Under the pieces are notes generated by a model. It saw only the letters and a program-made list of their open reading frames with translations. It ran no database searches and was not told the DNA's origin. Shown piece by piece: positions 1-11,789 of a stretch of DNA of 64,000 bases (its first letter is position 1; each line of letters opens with the position of its first letter). A program made the position numbers and the translations under genes. This DNA is from Parvibaculum sp. (GTDB lineage: Bacteria; Pseudomonadota; Alphaproteobacteria; Parvibaculales; Parvibaculaceae): assembly GCA_031291615.1 (NCBI GenBank), contig JARLIS010000029.1, forward strand, positions 1-64,000, read 5' to 3'.

Positions 1-141
1 GAAATGGTTATGCCCGGCGACAACGTGAAGATGAACGTGACGCTGATCGCGCCGATCGCGATGGAAGAGAAGCTCCGCTTCGCCATCCGTGAAGGCGGCC
101 GTACCGTCGGCGCTGGCGTCGTATCCAAGGTGTTGAAGTAA
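1..141 (+). CDS. tuf: Elongation factor Tu, C-terminal end (partial)
   Basis: The window opens inside this frame, which reads 46 residues ([13 protein letters not shown]... ending GVVSKVLK) and stops at TAA. This is the end of domain 3 of EF-Tu, the GTPase that delivers aminoacyl-tRNA to the ribosome; the MVMPGDN and [12 protein letters not shown] motifs are diagnostic. It lies 64 bases ahead of rpsJ, the usual tuf-S10 order in proteobacteria. The 5' part lies outside the window, so copy number and start cannot be judged. Confidence 0.95.
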   Translation, partial: EMVMPGDNVKMNVTLIAPIAMEEKLRFAIREGGRTVGAGVVSKVLK

Positions 142-205
142 CAGGTTTCGGGGCGCGGATTGCCGCGCCCCGCTTTATTCGGCCGACAAGGCACGAGGAA
201 CGAAA

Positions 206-514
206 ATGCAAAGGCAGAAAATTCGCATCCGGTTGAAAGGCTTCGATCACCGTGTGCTCGACGTTTCGACCCGCGAGATCGTCAACACGGCGAAGCGGAC
301 CGGCGCGCAGGTGCTGGGCCCGATCCCGCTGCCGACGCGACTTGAGAAGTTCACCGTGCTTCGCGGCCCGCACATCGACAAGAAGAGCCGCGAGCAATTT
401 GAAATTCGGACGCACAAGCGTGTGCTCGACATCGTTGACCCCACGCCGCAGACGGTCGATGCCCTTATGAAGCTCGACCTTGCTGCCGGTGTGGACGTCG
501 AGATCAAACTCTGA
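206..514 (+). CDS. rpsJ: 30S ribosomal protein S10
   Basis: 102 residues, the normal length for S10. Contains [11 protein letters not shown] near the N-terminus and GPIPLPT in the middle. S10 sits in the 30S head and, as NusE, also takes part in transcription antitermination. It is the first gene of the S10 block, after tuf. An ACGAGGAA ribosome-binding site lies just before the ATG. Confidence 0.97.
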   Translation: MQRQKIRIRLKGFDHRVLDVSTREIVNTAKRTGAQVLGPIPLPTRLEKFTVLRGPHIDKKSREQFEIRTHKRVLDIVDPTPQTVDALMKLDLAAGVDVEIKL

Positions 515-567
515 ACGCAGCTTTGAGACTTGCAGAGCTGATCGTCGATTAGATGAGGAATGGGACC

Positions 568-1290
568 ATGCGTTCCGGAGTGATAGTCAAAAAGGTCGGA
601 ATGACCCGTCTGTTCATGGACGACGGGCGTCATGTGCCGGTTACCGTGCTGAAGCTCGACAACCTTCAGGTTGTCAGTCAGCGCACGCCGGAGAAGAACG
701 GCTATAGCGCCGTTCAGCTCGGCACGGGCCGCGCCAAGGTGAAGAACGTGTCGCGCGCTCAGCGCGGCCAGTTCTCCCGGGCCGAGGTCGAGCCGAAGCT
801 GGAGCTCGTCGAGTTCCGCGTGACCCCTGAGAACCTGCTTGAAGTGGGCGTCGAGATCACGGCCGACCATTTCGTTGCCGGCCAGCTCGTCGATGTCAGC
901 GGCACCTCGATCGGTAAGGGTTTTGCGGGCGTCATGAAGCGCCACAACTTCGGCGGTCTGCGCGCGACGCACGGCGTCTCGGTCAGCCACCGTAGCCACG
1001 GTTCGACCGGTCAGCGCCAGGACCCGGGCAAGGTGTTCAAGGGCAAGAAGATGGCCGGCCATCTCGGTGCCGAGCGCGTGACGACGCAGAATATCGAAGT
1101 CGTTCGCACGGATGTCGAGCGCGGCCTGATCATGGTCAAGGGTTCGGTTCCGGGCTCGAAGGGCGGCTGGGTGCTCGTGCGCGACGCCGTGAAGAGCAAG
1201 CTGCCGAAGGAAGTGCCGCTTCCCGGCGCGTTCCGTCGCGCTGGCGGTGCGGTTGCGGCGGAAGCCGTCGCCCAGAAGGAAGGTGCGTAA
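568..1290 (+). CDS. rplC: 50S ribosomal protein L3
   Basis: 240 residues from the ATG at 568 ([16 protein letters not shown]), the standard alphaproteobacterial L3 start. A GAGGA site lies 8 bases upstream and itself overlaps an earlier in-frame ATG at 553, which is therefore not used. The C-terminal half carries [17 protein letters not shown], the loop reaching towards the peptidyl-transferase centre and holding the glutamine that is methylated in many bacteria. L3 is a primary 23S rRNA-binding assembly protein. Its stop overlaps the rplD start by one base (TAATG). Confidence 0.96.
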   Translation: MRSGVIVKKVGMTRLFMDDGRHVPVTVLKLDNLQVVSQRTPEKNGYSAVQLGTGRAKVKNVSRAQRGQFSRAEVEPKLELVEFRVTPENLLEVGVEITADHFVAGQLVDVSGTSIGKGFAGVMKRHNFGGLRATHGVSVSHRSHGSTGQRQDPGKVFKGKKMAGHLGAERVTTQNIEVVRTDVERGLIMVKGSVPGSKGGWVLVRDAVKSKLPKEVPLPGAFRRAGGAVAAEAVAQKEGA

Positions 1291-1910
1291 TGAAAGCCGA
1301 CGTACAGACTCTCGCCGCCGGTAAGGCTGGCACCGTCGAGCTTCCCGATGAGGTTTTCGGGCTTGAGCCGCGCGCCGACATTCTGCATCGCATGGTGGCC
1401 TATCAGCTCGCCAAGCGTCAGGCCGGCACGCACAAGACGAAGGGCCGTTCGGAAATCTCGCTTACGGGCAAGAAGTTCGTGAAGCAGAAGGGTTCTGGCG
1501 GCGCCCGTCACGGCGATCGCAAGGCGCCGCAGTTCCGCGGCGGCGGCAAGGCTTTCGGTCCGGTGGTTCGCAGCCATGCGATCGACCTGCCGAAGAAGGT
1601 TCGCGCGCTTGCGCTGAAGCTCGCGCTGTCGTCGAAGGCCAAGAGCGACAACCTCGTCATTCTCGAGGACACGAAGGTCGCCCAGCCCAAGACGAAGGCG
1701 CTCAAGGATGCCTTCACGAAGCTCGGTCTGAAGTCGGTGCTCTTCATCGACGGCGCCGAGGTTAACGAGAACTTCGCGCTCGCCGCGCGCAACATCCCGA
1801 ACGTGGATGTGCTGCCGGTGCAGGGCATCAACGTCTACGACATTCTGCGCCGCGAGAAGCTTGTGCTGACCAAGGCCGCCGTCGAAAGCCTGGAGGCCCG
1901 GTTCAAATGA
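1290..1910 (+). CDS. rplD: 50S ribosomal protein L4
   Basis: 206 residues, the family length. The extended internal loop shows the expected basic-glycine stretch ([20 protein letters not shown]) that lines the peptide exit tunnel. In enterobacteria L4 represses its own S10 operon; that regulation is not established for alphaproteobacteria and I see no homologous leader in the window. It overlaps rplC by one base and rplW by four. Confidence 0.97.
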   Translation: MKADVQTLAAGKAGTVELPDEVFGLEPRADILHRMVAYQLAKRQAGTHKTKGRSEISLTGKKFVKQKGSGGARHGDRKAPQFRGGGKAFGPVVRSHAIDLPKKVRALALKLALSSKAKSDNLVILEDTKVAQPKTKALKDAFTKLGLKSVLFIDGAEVNENFALAARNIPNVDVLPVQGINVYDILRREKLVLTKAAVESLEARFK

Positions 1911-2197
1911 AAGATCGTTATTACGACGTCATCAAGTCGCCGGTGATCACCGAAAAGGCGACGATGGCCTCCGAATACAATCAGGTCACCTTCAAGGTCG
2001 ACCGCAAGGCGACGAAGCCCGAGGTCAAGGAAGCTGTCGAAAAGCTTTTCGACGTGAAGGTGAAGGCCGTGAACACGCTGATCCGCAAGGGCAAGTCGAA
2101 GACTTTCCGCGGCGTGGCCGGCAAGCAAGGCGATTTCAAGAAAGCGATCGTGACCCTCGAAGAGGGCTATTCGATCGACGTGACGACTGGTCTCTAA
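1907..2197 (+). CDS. rplW: 50S ribosomal protein L23
   Basis: 96 residues beginning [18 protein letters not shown], a typical L23. It binds 23S rRNA at the tunnel exit, where trigger factor and SRP dock. Its ATG overlaps the end of rplD (ATGA), so the two are probably translationally coupled. Confidence 0.97.
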   Translation: MKDRYYDVIKSPVITEKATMASEYNQVTFKVDRKATKPEVKEAVEKLFDVKVKAVNTLIRKGKSKTFRGVAGKQGDFKKAIVTLEEGYSIDVTTGL

Positions 2198-2212
2198 AGA
2201 GAGCTCGTACCG

Positions 2213-3046
2213 ATGGCACTGAAGAAATATAAACCGACAAGCCCCGCCCAGCGCGGCCTTGTGCTGGTCGACCGGTCGAGCCTCCACAAGGGCAAGCCGG
2301 TAAAAGGCCTTACGCACGGTCTGACGAAGTCGGGCGGTCGCAACAATTATGGCCGCATCACCTCGTTCGATCGGGGCGGCGGGCACAAGCGCAGCTATCG
2401 CATCATCGACTTCAAGCGTCAGAAGTTCGATGTGGCGGCGGTTGTCGAGCGGCTGGAATACGATCCGAACCGCACGGCGTTCATCGCGCTGATCAAATAC
2501 GAAGATGGCGAGCTCGCCTATATCCTGGCGCCGCAGCGCCTTGCCGTCGGCGACAGCGTTGTCGCGGGCAAGCGCGTCGACGTGAAGCCGGGCAATGCGA
2601 TGCCGCTGGCTTCGATCCCGGTCGGCACCATCGTCCACAATGTGGAAATGAAGCCGGGCAAGGGCGGTCAGATCGCGCGTTCCGCCGGCACCTATGTGCA
2701 GCTCATCGGCCGCGATCAGGGCTACGCGCTCCTCCGTCTTTCGTCGGGCGAGCAGCGCATGGTGCGCGGCGAGTGCATGGCCACGATCGGCGCCGTGTCG
2801 AACCCCGACCATGGCAACATCACGATCGCCAAGGCCGGCCGTAACCGCTGGCTTGGCAAGCGCCCGACCGTTCGCGGCGTGGCGATGAACCCGGTCGACC
2901 ATCCGCATGGCGGCGGCGAAGGCCGCACCTCGGGCGGCCGTCACCCGGTCACCCCCTGGGGCAAGCCGACCAAAGGCAAGAAGACGCGTCAGAACAAGGC
3001 GACCGACAAGTATATCGTGCGCAGCCGCCACAAGAAGAAGGGCTGA
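2213..3046 (+). CDS. rplB: 50S ribosomal protein L2
   Basis: 277 residues. Contains the universally conserved [13 protein letters not shown] near residues 224-236, whose histidine lies by the peptidyl-transferase centre. L2 is needed for subunit association. It ends in the basic tail SRHKKKG and lies 8 bases before rpsS. Confidence 0.97.
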   Translation: MALKKYKPTSPAQRGLVLVDRSSLHKGKPVKGLTHGLTKSGGRNNYGRITSFDRGGGHKRSYRIIDFKRQKFDVAAVVERLEYDPNRTAFIALIKYEDGELAYILAPQRLAVGDSVVAGKRVDVKPGNAMPLASIPVGTIVHNVEMKPGKGGQIARSAGTYVQLIGRDQGYALLRLSSGEQRMVRGECMATIGAVSNPDHGNITIAKAGRNRWLGKRPTVRGVAMNPVDHPHGGGEGRTSGGRHPVTPWGKPTKGKKTRQNKATDKYIVRSRHKKKG

Positions 3047-3054
3047 GGACACTC

Positions 3055-3333
3055 ATGGCTCGTTCCGTAAAAAAAGGCCCGTTCGTCGATGGCTACCTTC
3101 TGAAGAAGGCCGAAGCCACGCGTTCATCCGGCCGCAAGGAAGTCGTCAAGATCTGGAGCCGTCGCTCCACGATCCTGCCGCAGTTCATCGGCGTGACTTT
3201 CGCCGTCCACAACGGCAAGAAGCACATTCCGGTGCTGGTGACCGAAGACATGGTCGGACACAAGTTCGGCGAGTTCGCGCCGACCCGTACCTTCTTCAGC
3301 CACTCGGCCGACAAGAAAGCGAAGAAGGCTTGA
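3055..3333 (+). CDS. rpsS: 30S ribosomal protein S19
   Basis: 92 residues starting [18 protein letters not shown], a clear S19. It forms the head of the 30S subunit together with S13 and contacts the A-site tRNA. The [14 protein letters not shown] motif lies near the C-terminus. Three bases separate it from rplV. Confidence 0.97.
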   Translation: MARSVKKGPFVDGYLLKKAEATRSSGRKEVVKIWSRRSTILPQFIGVTFAVHNGKKHIPVLVTEDMVGHKFGEFAPTRTFFSHSADKKAKKA

Positions 3334-3336
3334 ACC

Positions 3337-3716
3337 ATGGGTAAACCAGCCAACAAGCGGAGACTGCCTGAGAACGAGGCGCTGGCCGTCGGTCGGATGA
3401 TCCGTATCAGCCCGCAGAAGCTCAATCTCGTCGCGCAGCTCATTCGCGGCAAGAAGGCGGAAACCGCGCTCGCCGATCTCACCTTCTCCAACAAGCGCAT
3501 CGCGCGCGACGTGAAGAAGGTTCTGCAGAGCGCGATCGCGAATGCGGAAAACAACCACAGCCTCGATGTCGACGATCTCGTCGTGTCGCAGGCCTTCGTG
3601 GGCAAGAACCTGGTGATGAAGCGGTGGCATGCGCGTGCGCGTGGTCGCGTCGGTCGGATCGAAAAAGCCTTCAGCCAGATCACCATTGTCGTTCGGCAAG
3701 TCGAGGAGACGGCCTG

Positions 3717-3717
<1 letters not shown>
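3337..3717 (+). CDS. rplV: 50S ribosomal protein L22
   Basis: 126 residues with [19 protein letters not shown] near the N-terminus and the [14 protein letters not shown] hairpin that lines the exit tunnel and is the usual site of macrolide-resistance changes. The hairpin sequence looks wild type. Its stop codon overlaps the rpsC ATG by one base. Confidence 0.97.
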
Positions 3718-4433
<716 letters not shown>

Positions 4434-4490
4434 GACTTGAAGTCTTAGGCACACCCTTCAGGAAGAATTGAGCGACAGAGAGTTTCGATC

Positions 4491-4910
4491 ATGCTGCAAC
4501 CGAAGCGTACAAAGTTCCGCAAGGCCCATAAGGGCCGCATCCATGGCAATGCCAAGGGCGGCACGAACCTCGACTTTGGCTCGTTCGGGCTGAAGGCGCA
4601 GGAACCCGATCGCGTGACGGCACGCCAGATCGAAGCGGCTCGCCGCGCGATCACGCGCCACATGAAGCGCGCCGGCCGCGTGTGGATCCGTATTTTCCCG
4701 GACGTGCCGGTGTCGAAGAAGCCGACCGAAGTGCGCATGGGCAAGGGCAAGGGCACGCCCGAGTTCTGGGTGTGCCGCGTGAAGCCGGGTCGCATCATGT
4801 TCGAAATCGACGGCGTGCCGTTGAAAGTCGCGCAGGAAGCTCTCGAACTCGGCGCCGCCAAGCTGCCGATCAAGACGCGGTTCGTGGCTCGCCCCGGCGA
4901 ACACGCCTGA
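4491..4910 (+). CDS. rplP: 50S ribosomal protein L16
   Basis: 139 residues starting [17 protein letters not shown]16 helps position A-site tRNA and is a late assembly protein. It carries [20 protein letters not shown] and the [12 protein letters not shown] motif around the conserved region whose arginine is hydroxylated in enterobacteria. A 57-base gap precedes it, the widest so far in the operon. Confidence 0.97.
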   Translation: MLQPKRTKFRKAHKGRIHGNAKGGTNLDFGSFGLKAQEPDRVTARQIEAARRAITRHMKRAGRVWIRIFPDVPVSKKPTEVRMGKGKGTPEFWVCRVKPGRIMFEIDGVPLKVAQEALELGAAKLPIKTRFVARPGEHA

Positions 4911-4936
4911 TCGCTTAAGGAACAAAGGTAAAGGCC

Positions 4937-5140
4937 ATGAAGGTCAGCGAAGTAAAAGACATGACGCCGGATCAGCTGCAGGACGACCTCCTGAAGCTGA
5001 AGAAGGAGCAGTTCAACCTGCGCTTCCAGGGCGCGAGCGGACAGCTCGAGAAGACCTCGCGCATGCGCATCGTGCGCCGCGACATCGCGCGCATCAAAAC
5101 GATCCAGCGCCAGCGCGTCTCCGCGCCGGTCAAGGGCTGA
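4937..5140 (+). CDS. rpmC: 50S ribosomal protein L29
   Basis: 67 residues; two predicted helices with the family pattern [11 protein letters not shown] and [11 protein letters not shown]29 sits at the tunnel exit beside L23. An AAGGAACAAAGG sequence lies upstream of the ATG. Confidence 0.96.
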   Translation: MKVSEVKDMTPDQLQDDLLKLKKEQFNLRFQGASGQLEKTSRMRIVRRDIARIKTIQRQRVSAPVKG

Positions 5141-5150
5141 GGACAGAGCA

Positions 5151-5387
5151 ATGCCGAAGAGAATCCTGCAAGGCGTCGTGGTCAGCGACAAGAACAACAA
5201 GACCGTTGTGGTGGACGTTGAGCGCCGCTTCAGCGATCCGGTCCTCCGGAAGATCGTGCGCCGGTCGAAGAAGTACCATGCGCATGACGAGACGAACTCG
5301 GTGAAGGTTGGCGACATCGTGAAGATCCGCGAATGCCGTCCGATCTCGAAGCTGAAGAAGTGGGAAGTATTCAAGGAAGAAGCCTGA
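5151..5387 (+). CDS. rpsQ: 30S ribosomal protein S17
   Basis: 78 residues, an OB-fold primary 16S rRNA-binding protein. It starts [18 protein letters not shown] and contains [11 protein letters not shown] and [13 protein letters not shown], all typical of S17. It follows rpmC by 10 bases. Confidence 0.97.
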   Translation: MPKRILQGVVVSDKNNKTVVVDVERRFSDPVLRKIVRRSKKYHAHDETNSVKVGDIVKIRECRPISKLKKWEVFKEEA

Positions 5388-5430
5388 ACCCGAAGGGTGA
5401 AGGTTTCGTCCCGACAAGGCGGATGAAGTC

Positions 5431-5799
5431 ATGATTCAGCAAGAGACGAACCTCGACGTTGCCGACAATTCGGGTGCGCGCCGCGTTATGTGCATCAAGG
5501 TTCTGGGCGGCTCCAAGCGGAAGTACGCGTCCGTTGGCGACACCATCGTCGTCAGCATCAAGGAAGCGATTCCGCGCGGCAAGGTGAAGAAGGGCGAGGT
5601 CATGAAGGCCATCGTCGTGCGCACGGCGAAGGACATTCGCCGCGCAGATGGAAGCGTGATCCGCTTCGACCGTAACGCCGCCGTGCTCATCAATGCGCAG
5701 GGCGAGCCCATCGGTACGCGTATTTTCGGCCCGGTTACCCGCGAGCTGAGGGCGAAGAACCACATGAAGATCGTTTCGCTCGCGCCGGAGGTGCTTTGA
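5431..5799 (+). CDS. rplN: 50S ribosomal protein L14
   Basis: 122 residues, the exact family length, starting [19 protein letters not shown]14 is on the intersubunit face and is the docking site of the silencing factor RsfS. Its TGA overlaps the rplX ATG by one base. Confidence 0.97.
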   Translation: MIQQETNLDVADNSGARRVMCIKVLGGSKRKYASVGDTIVVSIKEAIPRGKVKKGEVMKAIVVRTAKDIRRADGSVIRFDRNAAVLINAQGEPIGTRIFGPVTRELRAKNHMKIVSLAPEVL

Positions 5800-6116
5800 T
5801 GGCTGCGAAAATTAAAAAGGGCGACAAGGTCGTCGTCCTGACCGGCAAGGACAAGGGCAAGAAGGGCGCAGTGCTCGCCGTCTTCCCGAAGGAAAATCGG
5901 GCGCTCGTCCAGGGCGTCAACATTGTGAAGCGCCATACGAAGCCGTCGCAGACCACGACGGGCGGCATCGTTCCGCGCGAAGCGTCGATCGATCTTTCGA
6001 ACCTCGCAATCGAGGATCCGAAGACCGGCAAGCCGACGCGAGTTGGGTTCAAGACGCTGGAAAACGGCCGCAAGGTCCGTGTCGCCAAGGCGTCGGGAGA
6101 GATGATCGATGGCTGA
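5799..6116 (+). CDS. rplX: 50S ribosomal protein L24
   Basis: 105 residues from the ATG at 5799, which overlaps the rplN stop (TGATG); an in-frame TTG one codon earlier is not needed. The N-terminal KOW motif is visible ([20 protein letters not shown]). L24 initiates 50S assembly. Its end overlaps the rplE start by 8 bases. Confidence 0.96.
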   Translation: MAAKIKKGDKVVVLTGKDKGKKGAVLAVFPKENRALVQGVNIVKRHTKPSQTTTGGIVPREASIDLSNLAIEDPKTGKPTRVGFKTLENGRKVRVAKASGEMIDG

Positions 6117-6666
6117 CGCTCAATACATTCCGCGGCTGAAGTCGCAGTACCTGGAAAAGATCCGTCCTGCGCTTCAGGAACGGCTCAAGTACGGGAACAC
6201 GCTTGAAGTGCCGCAGCTCGACAAGGTCGTGCTCAACATGGGCGTCGGCGAGGCCGTTGCCGACTCCAAGAAGATCAAGAGCGCGTTTGAGGATCTCCAG
6301 GCGATCGCCGGCCAGAAGCCGGTCATCACCAAGGCGAAGACCTCGATCGCGACCTTCAAGGTTCGCGAGAACATGCCGATCGGCGTGAAGGTCACGCTGC
6401 GCAAGGATCGCATGTACGAGTTCATCGACAGGCTTGTGACGGTCGCGCTGCCTCGCGTGCGCGACTTCCGCGGTCTCAATGCAAAGAGCTTCGACGGCCG
6501 CGGCAACTATGCCATGGGTCTGAAAGAGCACCTCATTTTCCCGGAGATCGACTACGACAAGGTCGACCAGGTTTGGGGCATGGACATCATCATCTGCACG
6601 ACGGCGAAGACGGACGACGAAGCGCGTGAGCTGCTTCGCGAGTTCAACTTCCCGTTTGCGAAGTGA
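6109..6666 (+). CDS. rplE: 50S ribosomal protein L5
   Basis: 185 residues with the family motif [10 protein letters not shown] near residues 40-50 and RVRDFRGL in the second half. L5 binds 5S rRNA and contacts P-site tRNA and S13. The start lies inside rplX. Confidence 0.97.
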   Translation: MADAQYIPRLKSQYLEKIRPALQERLKYGNTLEVPQLDKVVLNMGVGEAVADSKKIKSAFEDLQAIAGQKPVITKAKTSIATFKVRENMPIGVKVTLRKDRMYEFIDRLVTVALPRVRDFRGLNAKSFDGRGNYAMGLKEHLIFPEIDYDKVDQVWGMDIIICTTAKTDDEARELLREFNFPFAK

Positions 6667-6674
6667 GGGTTTGA

Positions 6675-6980
6675 ATGGCTAAGAAGAGCGCCATCAATAG
6701 GGATCAGAAGCGTCGCAAGCTGACGGCGAAGTTCGCTGCGAAGCGGGCCAAGCTGAAGGCCAAGACGACCGATCACAAGTTGTCGGTGGAAGAGCGCTTT
6801 GCCGCGCAGCTGAAGCTCTCGGAGCTTCCGCGCAACTCCTCCAAGACGCGCATTCACAACCGTTGCGAGCTCACGGGCCGCAGCAAGTCCTATTATCGCA
6901 AGCTTCGCATGTCGCGTATCGCGCTCCGGGATCTCGCATCCAGGGGTCAGATACCGGGCATGGTCAAGTCGAGCTGGTGA
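6675..6980 (+). CDS. rpsN: 30S ribosomal protein S14 (zinc-independent form)
   Basis: 101 residues, the long zinc-free S14 type. Only one cysteine ([15 protein letters not shown]) is present, so the CxxC pairs of the short zinc form are absent. It lies between rplE and rpsH as usual. Confidence 0.96.
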   Translation: MAKKSAINRDQKRRKLTAKFAAKRAKLKAKTTDHKLSVEERFAAQLKLSELPRNSSKTRIHNRCELTGRSKSYYRKLRMSRIALRDLASRGQIPGMVKSSW

Positions 6981-6993
6981 GGAGACATTCGTT

Positions 6994-7392
6994 ATGACGA
7001 TGACCGATCCACTCGGCGATATGATCACCCGCATCCGGAACGCGCAGCTCCGGGGCAAGAGCAAGGTTGCGACGCCGGCCTCGAAGCTTCGCGGTTGGGT
7101 GCTCGACGTGCTCCAGGACGAAGGCTTCATTCGCGGTTATGCGAAGGTCGACTATCCGAACGGCAAGAGCGAGTTCGAGATCGAACTCAAGTACAATGAC
7201 GGCTCGCCGGTCATCCAGATGATCGAGCGCGTCTCGACGCCGGGCCGGCGCGTCTATTCGTCGGTGAAGACGATGCCGACGGTGCATAACGGCCTCGGCA
7301 TTTCGATCCTCTCGACTCCGAAGGGCATCATGTCCGATGTCGCGGCGCGGGAAAAGAATGTGGGCGGCGAGGTGCTGTGCCGCGTCTTCTAA
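6994..7392 (+). CDS. rpsH: 30S ribosomal protein S8
   Basis: 132 residues starting [18 protein letters not shown]; the C-terminus has [14 protein letters not shown] and GGEVLCRVF, both conserved in S8. S8 is a primary 16S rRNA binder and, in Escherichia coli, the repressor of the spc operon; whether that applies here is unknown. Confidence 0.97.
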   Translation: MTMTDPLGDMITRIRNAQLRGKSKVATPASKLRGWVLDVLQDEGFIRGYAKVDYPNGKSEFEIELKYNDGSPVIQMIERVSTPGRRVYSSVKTMPTVHNGLGISILSTPKGIMSDVAAREKNVGGEVLCRVF

Positions 7393-7431
7393 GACGCTGC
7401 ATTCAAGCTCGGCAGTGACGGGAATAGAGAT

Positions 7432-7965
7432 ATGTCGCGAATTGGTAAGAAGCCCATCCAGATCCCCAAAGGGGTAACCGTGACCGTGAAGGGCCAGGAT
7501 GTGGCCGTGAAGGGTCCGAAGGGCGAATTGAAGCTGACGCTCGTCGAAGACGTGACGGTGGCGCAGGAAGGCGAGGGTCTGAAGATCAGCCCGCGCGAGG
7601 ACACCCAGCGCGCCCGCGCGATGTGGGGCCTGTCGCGCACGCTCGTGCAGAACCTGATGGTCGGCGTGACGACGGGGTTCACCGAGAACCTCGAGATCAA
7701 CGGCGTCGGCTATCGTGCCGCGATGCAGGGCAAGAACCTGCAGCTCAGCCTCGGCTTCAGCCACGAAGTTCTCTATCCGATCCCCGCCGGCATCGAGATC
7801 AAGGTCGCCAAGCCGACTGAAATCGCGATCAGCGGCATGGACAAGCAGAAGGTCGGCCAGGTGGCGGCGGAAATCCGCGCCTATCGTGGGCCGGAGCCTT
7901 ACAAGGGCAAGGGCGTGAAGTACGCCGGCGAATTTATCTTCCGCAAGGAAGGCAAGAAGAAGTGA
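7432..7965 (+). CDS. rplF: 50S ribosomal protein L6
   Basis: 177 residues with [15 protein letters not shown] at the start and the C-terminal motif [20 protein letters not shown]6 lies near the sarcin-ricin loop and the factor-binding site. It follows rpsH by 39 bases. Confidence 0.97.
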   Translation: MSRIGKKPIQIPKGVTVTVKGQDVAVKGPKGELKLTLVEDVTVAQEGEGLKISPREDTQRARAMWGLSRTLVQNLMVGVTTGFTENLEINGVGYRAAMQGKNLQLSLGFSHEVLYPIPAGIEIKVAKPTEIAISGMDKQKVGQVAAEIRAYRGPEPYKGKGVKYAGEFIFRKEGKKK

Positions 7966-7975
7966 GCGGACGGCT

Positions 7976-8329
7976 ATGAGCAAACTCAAAACCCATCACC
8001 AGCGCCGGACCCAGCGCAACCGGTCGAAGATCGCCCGTGTGGCGACTGCACGGCCGAGACTTTCGGTGTTCCGTTCGTCCAAGCACATCTATGCCCAGAT
8101 CATCGACGATCTGAAGGGTGTGACGGTGGCGGCTGCTTCCTCGGTCGAAGAAGGTTTCGGCGCGAAGGGCGGCAACATCGGCGGCGCGACGGAAGTCGGC
8201 AAGCTCGTCGCACAGCGCGCGGCCGAGAAGGGCGTGAAGGACGTCGTGTTCGATCGCGGCGGTTACATTTATCACGGGCGCATCAAGGCGCTCGCTGAAG
8301 GCGCCCGCGAAGGCGGTCTCAACTTCTGA
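7976..8329 (+). CDS. rplR: 50S ribosomal protein L18
   Basis: 117 residues, a 5S rRNA-binding protein. Motifs [20 protein letters not shown] and [18 protein letters not shown] are visible. It lies 10 bases after rplF. Confidence 0.97.
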   Translation: MSKLKTHHQRRTQRNRSKIARVATARPRLSVFRSSKHIYAQIIDDLKGVTVAAASSVEEGFGAKGGNIGGATEVGKLVAQRAAEKGVKDVVFDRGGYIYHGRIKALAEGAREGGLNF

Positions 8330-8342
8330 AGGATTGAATACA

Positions 8343-8903
8343 GTGGCACGCGAAAGATCACGAGACCGGGACCGGGAAGAGCGCGACAGCGAATTTGTGG
8401 ACAAGCTTGTTCACATCAATCGCGTCGCCAAGGTGGTGAAGGGCGGCAAGCGCTTCGGCTTTGCTGCGCTCGTCGTCGTCGGCGATCAGAAGGGCCGGGT
8501 CGGTTTCGGACATGGCAAGGCGCGCGAAGTGCCGGAAGCGATCCGCAAGGCGACCGAAGCGGCGAAGCGCGCGGTCATCCGCGTGCCGCTGCGCGAAGGC
8601 CGGACGCTGCATCACGACATCGACGGCCGTCATGGCGCCGGTCGCGTCGTGCTCCGCGCGGCGCCTGCCGGTACCGGCATCATCGCGGGCGGCCCGATGC
8701 GCGCCGTCTTCGAAACGCTGGGCGTTCAGGACGTCGTTGCGAAGTCGCTCGGCTCGTCCAACCCTTACAACATGGTTCGCGCGACTTTCGATGCGCTGAA
8801 GCATGAGCAGAGCCCGCGCATGGTCGCGGCGCGCCGCGGCAAGAAGGTCAGCGAGATTGTCGGTCGTCGCGCCGATGGCGCTGCCGAAGCCGGCGTCGAG
8901 TAA
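8343..8903 (+). CDS. rpsE: 30S ribosomal protein S5
   Basis: 186 residues from a GTG at 8343. An AAGGA site ends 9 bases upstream; an in-frame TTG at 8334 lies next to that site and is therefore unlikely. The N-terminus is charged ([13 protein letters not shown]) before the dsRNA-binding-like domain with [15 protein letters not shown]5 helps control decoding fidelity. The C-terminal domain has [15 protein letters not shown]. Confidence 0.96.
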   Translation: MARERSRDRDREERDSEFVDKLVHINRVAKVVKGGKRFGFAALVVVGDQKGRVGFGHGKAREVPEAIRKATEAAKRAVIRVPLREGRTLHHDIDGRHGAGRVVLRAAPAGTGIIAGGPMRAVFETLGVQDVVAKSLGSSNPYNMVRATFDALKHEQSPRMVAARRGKKVSEIVGRRADGAAEAGVE

Positions 8904-8926
8904 GATTGAACTAGAGGAATCGAGCG

Positions 8927-9127
8927 ATGTCAGCGAAGAAGAAGGCAGACGGCAAGACCGTCACCGTCCAGCAGATCGGCAGCCCGCTCCGGCGGATGCC
9001 CGACCAGCGCGAGACGCTGATCGGTCTCGGTCTCAACAAGATGCGCCGTACCAAGACGCTGGAAGACACGCCGGCGGTGCGCGGCATGATTAGCAAAGTG
9101 GCCCATCTCGTCCGCGTCGTTGAATAA
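8927..9127 (+). CDS. rpmD: 50S ribosomal protein L30
   Basis: 66 residues with the family core [20 protein letters not shown] and the GLNKMRRT motif. L30 is a small nonessential 50S protein that is absent from some lineages. It follows rpsE by 23 bases. Confidence 0.96.
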   Translation: MSAKKKADGKTVTVQQIGSPLRRMPDQRETLIGLGLNKMRRTKTLEDTPAVRGMISKVAHLVRVVE

Positions 9128-9166
9128 CGAAACGGATCGAGGCGTAAGGCTCGCGAGGAATTTGAA

Positions 9167-9649
9167 ATGACGACGCTCAACAAGATCACCGACAATCCGG
9201 GCGCCCGCAAGTCGCGCATCCGCGTCGGACGCGGCATCGGCTCGACGAAGGGCAAGACCGGCGGACGCGGCGTGAAGGGCCAGAAGTCCCGCACCGGCGT
9301 CGCCATCAAAGGCTATGAGGGCGGCCAGATGCCGATCCACATGCGCCTGCCGAAGCGCGGCTTCAAGAACATCTTCCGCCTCGACTACAACGTCATCAAC
9401 CTGGACAAGGTTCAGGCGGCGGTCGATGCGGGCAAGCTCGATGCGAAGGCCAAGGTCGACGTCGAAGCTCTTGTGAAGGCGGGCATTCTTCGCCGGGCCA
9501 AGGACGGCGTGCGCCTGCTTGCGCAGGGCAAGCTCACCTCGAAGCTCAGCTTCTCGGTGGCCGGTGCGTCGGAAGCGGCGAAGGCGGCGGTCGAGAAGGC
9601 CGGCGGCTCCATCGAAATTCTCGCGCCGAAGGTTGCGGCGGCCGAATAA
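9167..9649 (+). CDS. rplO: 50S ribosomal protein L15
   Basis: 160 residues. The N-terminal extended tail is glycine-rich and basic ([20 protein letters not shown]), as needed to thread into 23S rRNA; the globular domain has LPKRGFKN. It is the last ribosomal protein gene before secY. Confidence 0.97.
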   Translation: MTTLNKITDNPGARKSRIRVGRGIGSTKGKTGGRGVKGQKSRTGVAIKGYEGGQMPIHMRLPKRGFKNIFRLDYNVINLDKVQAAVDAGKLDAKAKVDVEALVKAGILRRAKDGVRLLAQGKLTSKLSFSVAGASEAAKAAVEKAGGSIEILAPKVAAAE

Positions 9650-9689
9650 GAGACCATGTTCTGTGCCATTGGCACACGGGGTAAGGTGA

Positions 9690-11021
9690 ATGGCATCAGC
9701 GGCCGAACAGCTCGCAGCTAATCTGAACTTCGCAGCCTTTGCGAAGGCGGACGAGTTGAAGAAGCGCCTGTGGTTCACGCTCGGCGCGCTCATCATCTAT
9801 CGTCTGGGCACCTATATTCCGCTTCCGGGCATCGATCCGGTGGCGCTCGCCCAGGTTTTTCACCAGAACCAGTCCGGCATTCTGGGCATTTTCGACATGT
9901 TCTCGGGCGGCGCGGTCGGCCGCATGGCGATCTTCGCGCTCGGGATCATGCCCTACATCTCGTCCTCCATCATCATTCAGCTGATGACTTCGGTGTCGAA
10001 GCATCTGGAAGAGCTGAAGAAGGAAGGCGAGCAGGGCCGCAAGACGATCAACCAGTATACGCGCTACGGCACCGTCTTCCTCGCCGCGCTTCAGGGCTAC
10101 GGCATCGCGGTCGGTCTCGAAGGCGCGCAGCATGTCGTCGTCGAGCCGGGCATGTTCTTCCGCATCGAAACGACGATCACGCTGGTCGGCGGCACGATGT
10201 TCCTGATGTGGCTCGGCGAGCAGATCACCGCGCGCGGCGTCGGCAACGGCATTTCGCTCATCATCTTCGCGGGCATCGTCGCGCGTCTGCCGCAGGCGCT
10301 GGTCGGCACCCTCGAACTCGGCCGCCAAGGCGCTCTCTCCACGGGCATCATTCTGCTGGTCGGCGTCATGGTCGTCGCCGTCATCATGGCGATCGTGTTC
10401 GTCGAGCGGGCGCAGCGGCGGCTCATCGTGCAATATCCCAAGCGCCAGGTCGGCAACAAGATGTATGGCGGCGACAGCTCGCATCTGCCGCTGAAGCTCA
10501 ATACGTCCGGCGTCATTCCGCCGATCTTCGCCTCGTCGCTGCTGCTGCTGCCGATCACGGTAGCGAATTTCACGGCAGGACAGGGCCCGGAATGGCTCAA
10601 CACCATCACGGCGCTGCTCGGTCATGGCCAGCCGCTCTACATGCTGTTCTATGCGGCGGGCATCATCTTCTTTGCCTTCTTCTATACGGCCATCGTCTTC
10701 AATCCGAAGGACACGGCCGACAATCTGAAGAAGTATGGCGGCTTCATTCCCGGCATTCGCCCCGGCGATCGCACGGCCGCCTATATCGACTATGTGCTGA
10801 CGCGGTTGACGGTTCTCGGCGCGGTCTATCTCGTCATCATCTGTCTGCTGCCCGAGTTCCTGATCTCGCAGTACAAGGTTCCCTTCTATTTCGGCGGCAC
10901 GTCGTTGCTGATCGTCGTCAGCGTGACCATGGATACGGTTGCGCAGATCCAGAGCCATCTGCTCGCGCATCAGTATGAAGGGCTCATCAAGAAATCGAAG
11001 CTGCGGGGGCCGCGTCGATGA
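9690..11021 (+). CDS. secY: Protein translocase subunit SecY
   Basis: 443 residues, the core channel of the Sec translocon, with about ten hydrophobic segments. Motifs include [13 protein letters not shown], the [20 protein letters not shown] region, and the cytoplasmic loop [13 protein letters not shown] that contacts SecA and the ribosome. The 40-base gap after rplO holds a perfect 6-bp hairpin (9662-9676) just before the ribosome-binding site. Its end overlaps the adk start by 4 bases (ATGA). Confidence 0.97.
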   Translation: MASAAEQLAANLNFAAFAKADELKKRLWFTLGALIIYRLGTYIPLPGIDPVALAQVFHQNQSGILGIFDMFSGGAVGRMAIFALGIMPYISSSIIIQLMTSVSKHLEELKKEGEQGRKTINQYTRYGTVFLAALQGYGIAVGLEGAQHVVVEPGMFFRIETTITLVGGTMFLMWLGEQITARGVGNGISLIIFAGIVARLPQALVGTLELGRQGALSTGIILLVGVMVVAVIMAIVFVERAQRRLIVQYPKRQVGNKMYGGDSSHLPLKLNTSGVIPPIFASSLLLLPITVANFTAGQGPEWLNTITALLGHGQPLYMLFYAAGIIFFAFFYTAIVFNPKDTADNLKKYGGFIPGIRPGDRTAAYIDYVLTRLTVLGAVYLVIICLLPEFLISQYKVPFYFGGTSLLIVVSVTMDTVAQIQSHLLAHQYEGLIKKSKLRGPRR

Positions 11022-11614
11022 AACTGATATTGCTCGGACCGCCCGGTGCCGGAAAAGGCACGCAGGCGCAGCGTCTGCAAGAGACATTCGGCTTCGTACA
11101 GCTTTCGACCGGCGACATGCTTCGCGCCGCGGTAAAGGCCGGCACGCCGGTCGGCAAGCAGGCCGATGAAATCATGAAGCGCGGCGATCTTGTGCCGGAC
11201 GCGATCGTCGTCGGCATTATTTCGGACCGCATCGACCAGCCGGACGCCCGCCAGGGTTACATCCTCGACGGTTTCCCGCGAAACGTCGCCCAGGCCGAAG
11301 CTCTGGACAAGATGCTGGCCGGCAAGGGCTCCAAGCTCGACGCCGTGGTCGAGCTCGAAGTCGACGACAAGATTCTGCTTTCCCGCATCGAGGGCCGTGC
11401 GGCCCAGACGGTGGGCGGCCCGCGGGCCGACGACAATGCCGAGGCGCTGGCAAAGCGCCTCAAGGTCTACCACGAGCAGACGGCGCCGCTCGCGGCCTAC
11501 TACAAGGCGCGGGGCGTTCTCAAAGGCGTGGACGGGATGAAGGATATCGACGATGTGACCCGCCAGATCGAGGCGGTTCTCGGACTCGACAAGAGAAAAG
11601 GGAAATTGGCTTAA
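11018..11614 (+). CDS. adk: Adenylate kinase
   Basis: 198 residues. The P-loop [10 protein letters not shown] lies at residues 7-16, followed by QLSTGDMLR and the [10 protein letters not shown] motif. It converts AMP plus ATP to 2 ADP. The LID is the short, cysteine-free type common in alphaproteobacteria (GRAAQTVGG then [13 protein letters not shown]), so no zinc site. Cotranslated with secY through a 4-base overlap. Confidence 0.97.
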   Translation: MKLILLGPPGAGKGTQAQRLQETFGFVQLSTGDMLRAAVKAGTPVGKQADEIMKRGDLVPDAIVVGIISDRIDQPDARQGYILDGFPRNVAQAEALDKMLAGKGSKLDAVVELEVDDKILLSRIEGRAAQTVGGPRADDNAEALAKRLKVYHEQTAPLAAYYKARGVLKGVDGMKDIDDVTRQIEAVLGLDKRKGKLA

Positions 11615-11618
11615 GCGG

Positions 11619-11646
11619 TTGACGGGACGAGGTTAAATCCTATAAT
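11619..11646 (+). promoter_or_regulatory. Consensus sigma-70-type promoter of the alpha operon
   Basis: TTGACG (11619-11624) and a perfect TATAAT (11641-11646) are separated by 16 bases, immediately after the adk stop codon. This would start a separate transcript for rpsM-rpsK-rpoA-rplQ with a leader of roughly 180 bases. It is the best promoter I found by eye in the window. Confidence 0.75.
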
Positions 11647-11789
11647 CCCGGCCTTCGCGACGGCACTTTCAGGGCAAATACCGGTTCTGGATCGAAAATT
11701 GGCGGAATTCCGCGGATTTTCGGGTGGTTCCAGCCGGGTTTTGACGTAGGTGGCGCCTTAAGCGATTCCCTCATGTGTCTATGAGGCTT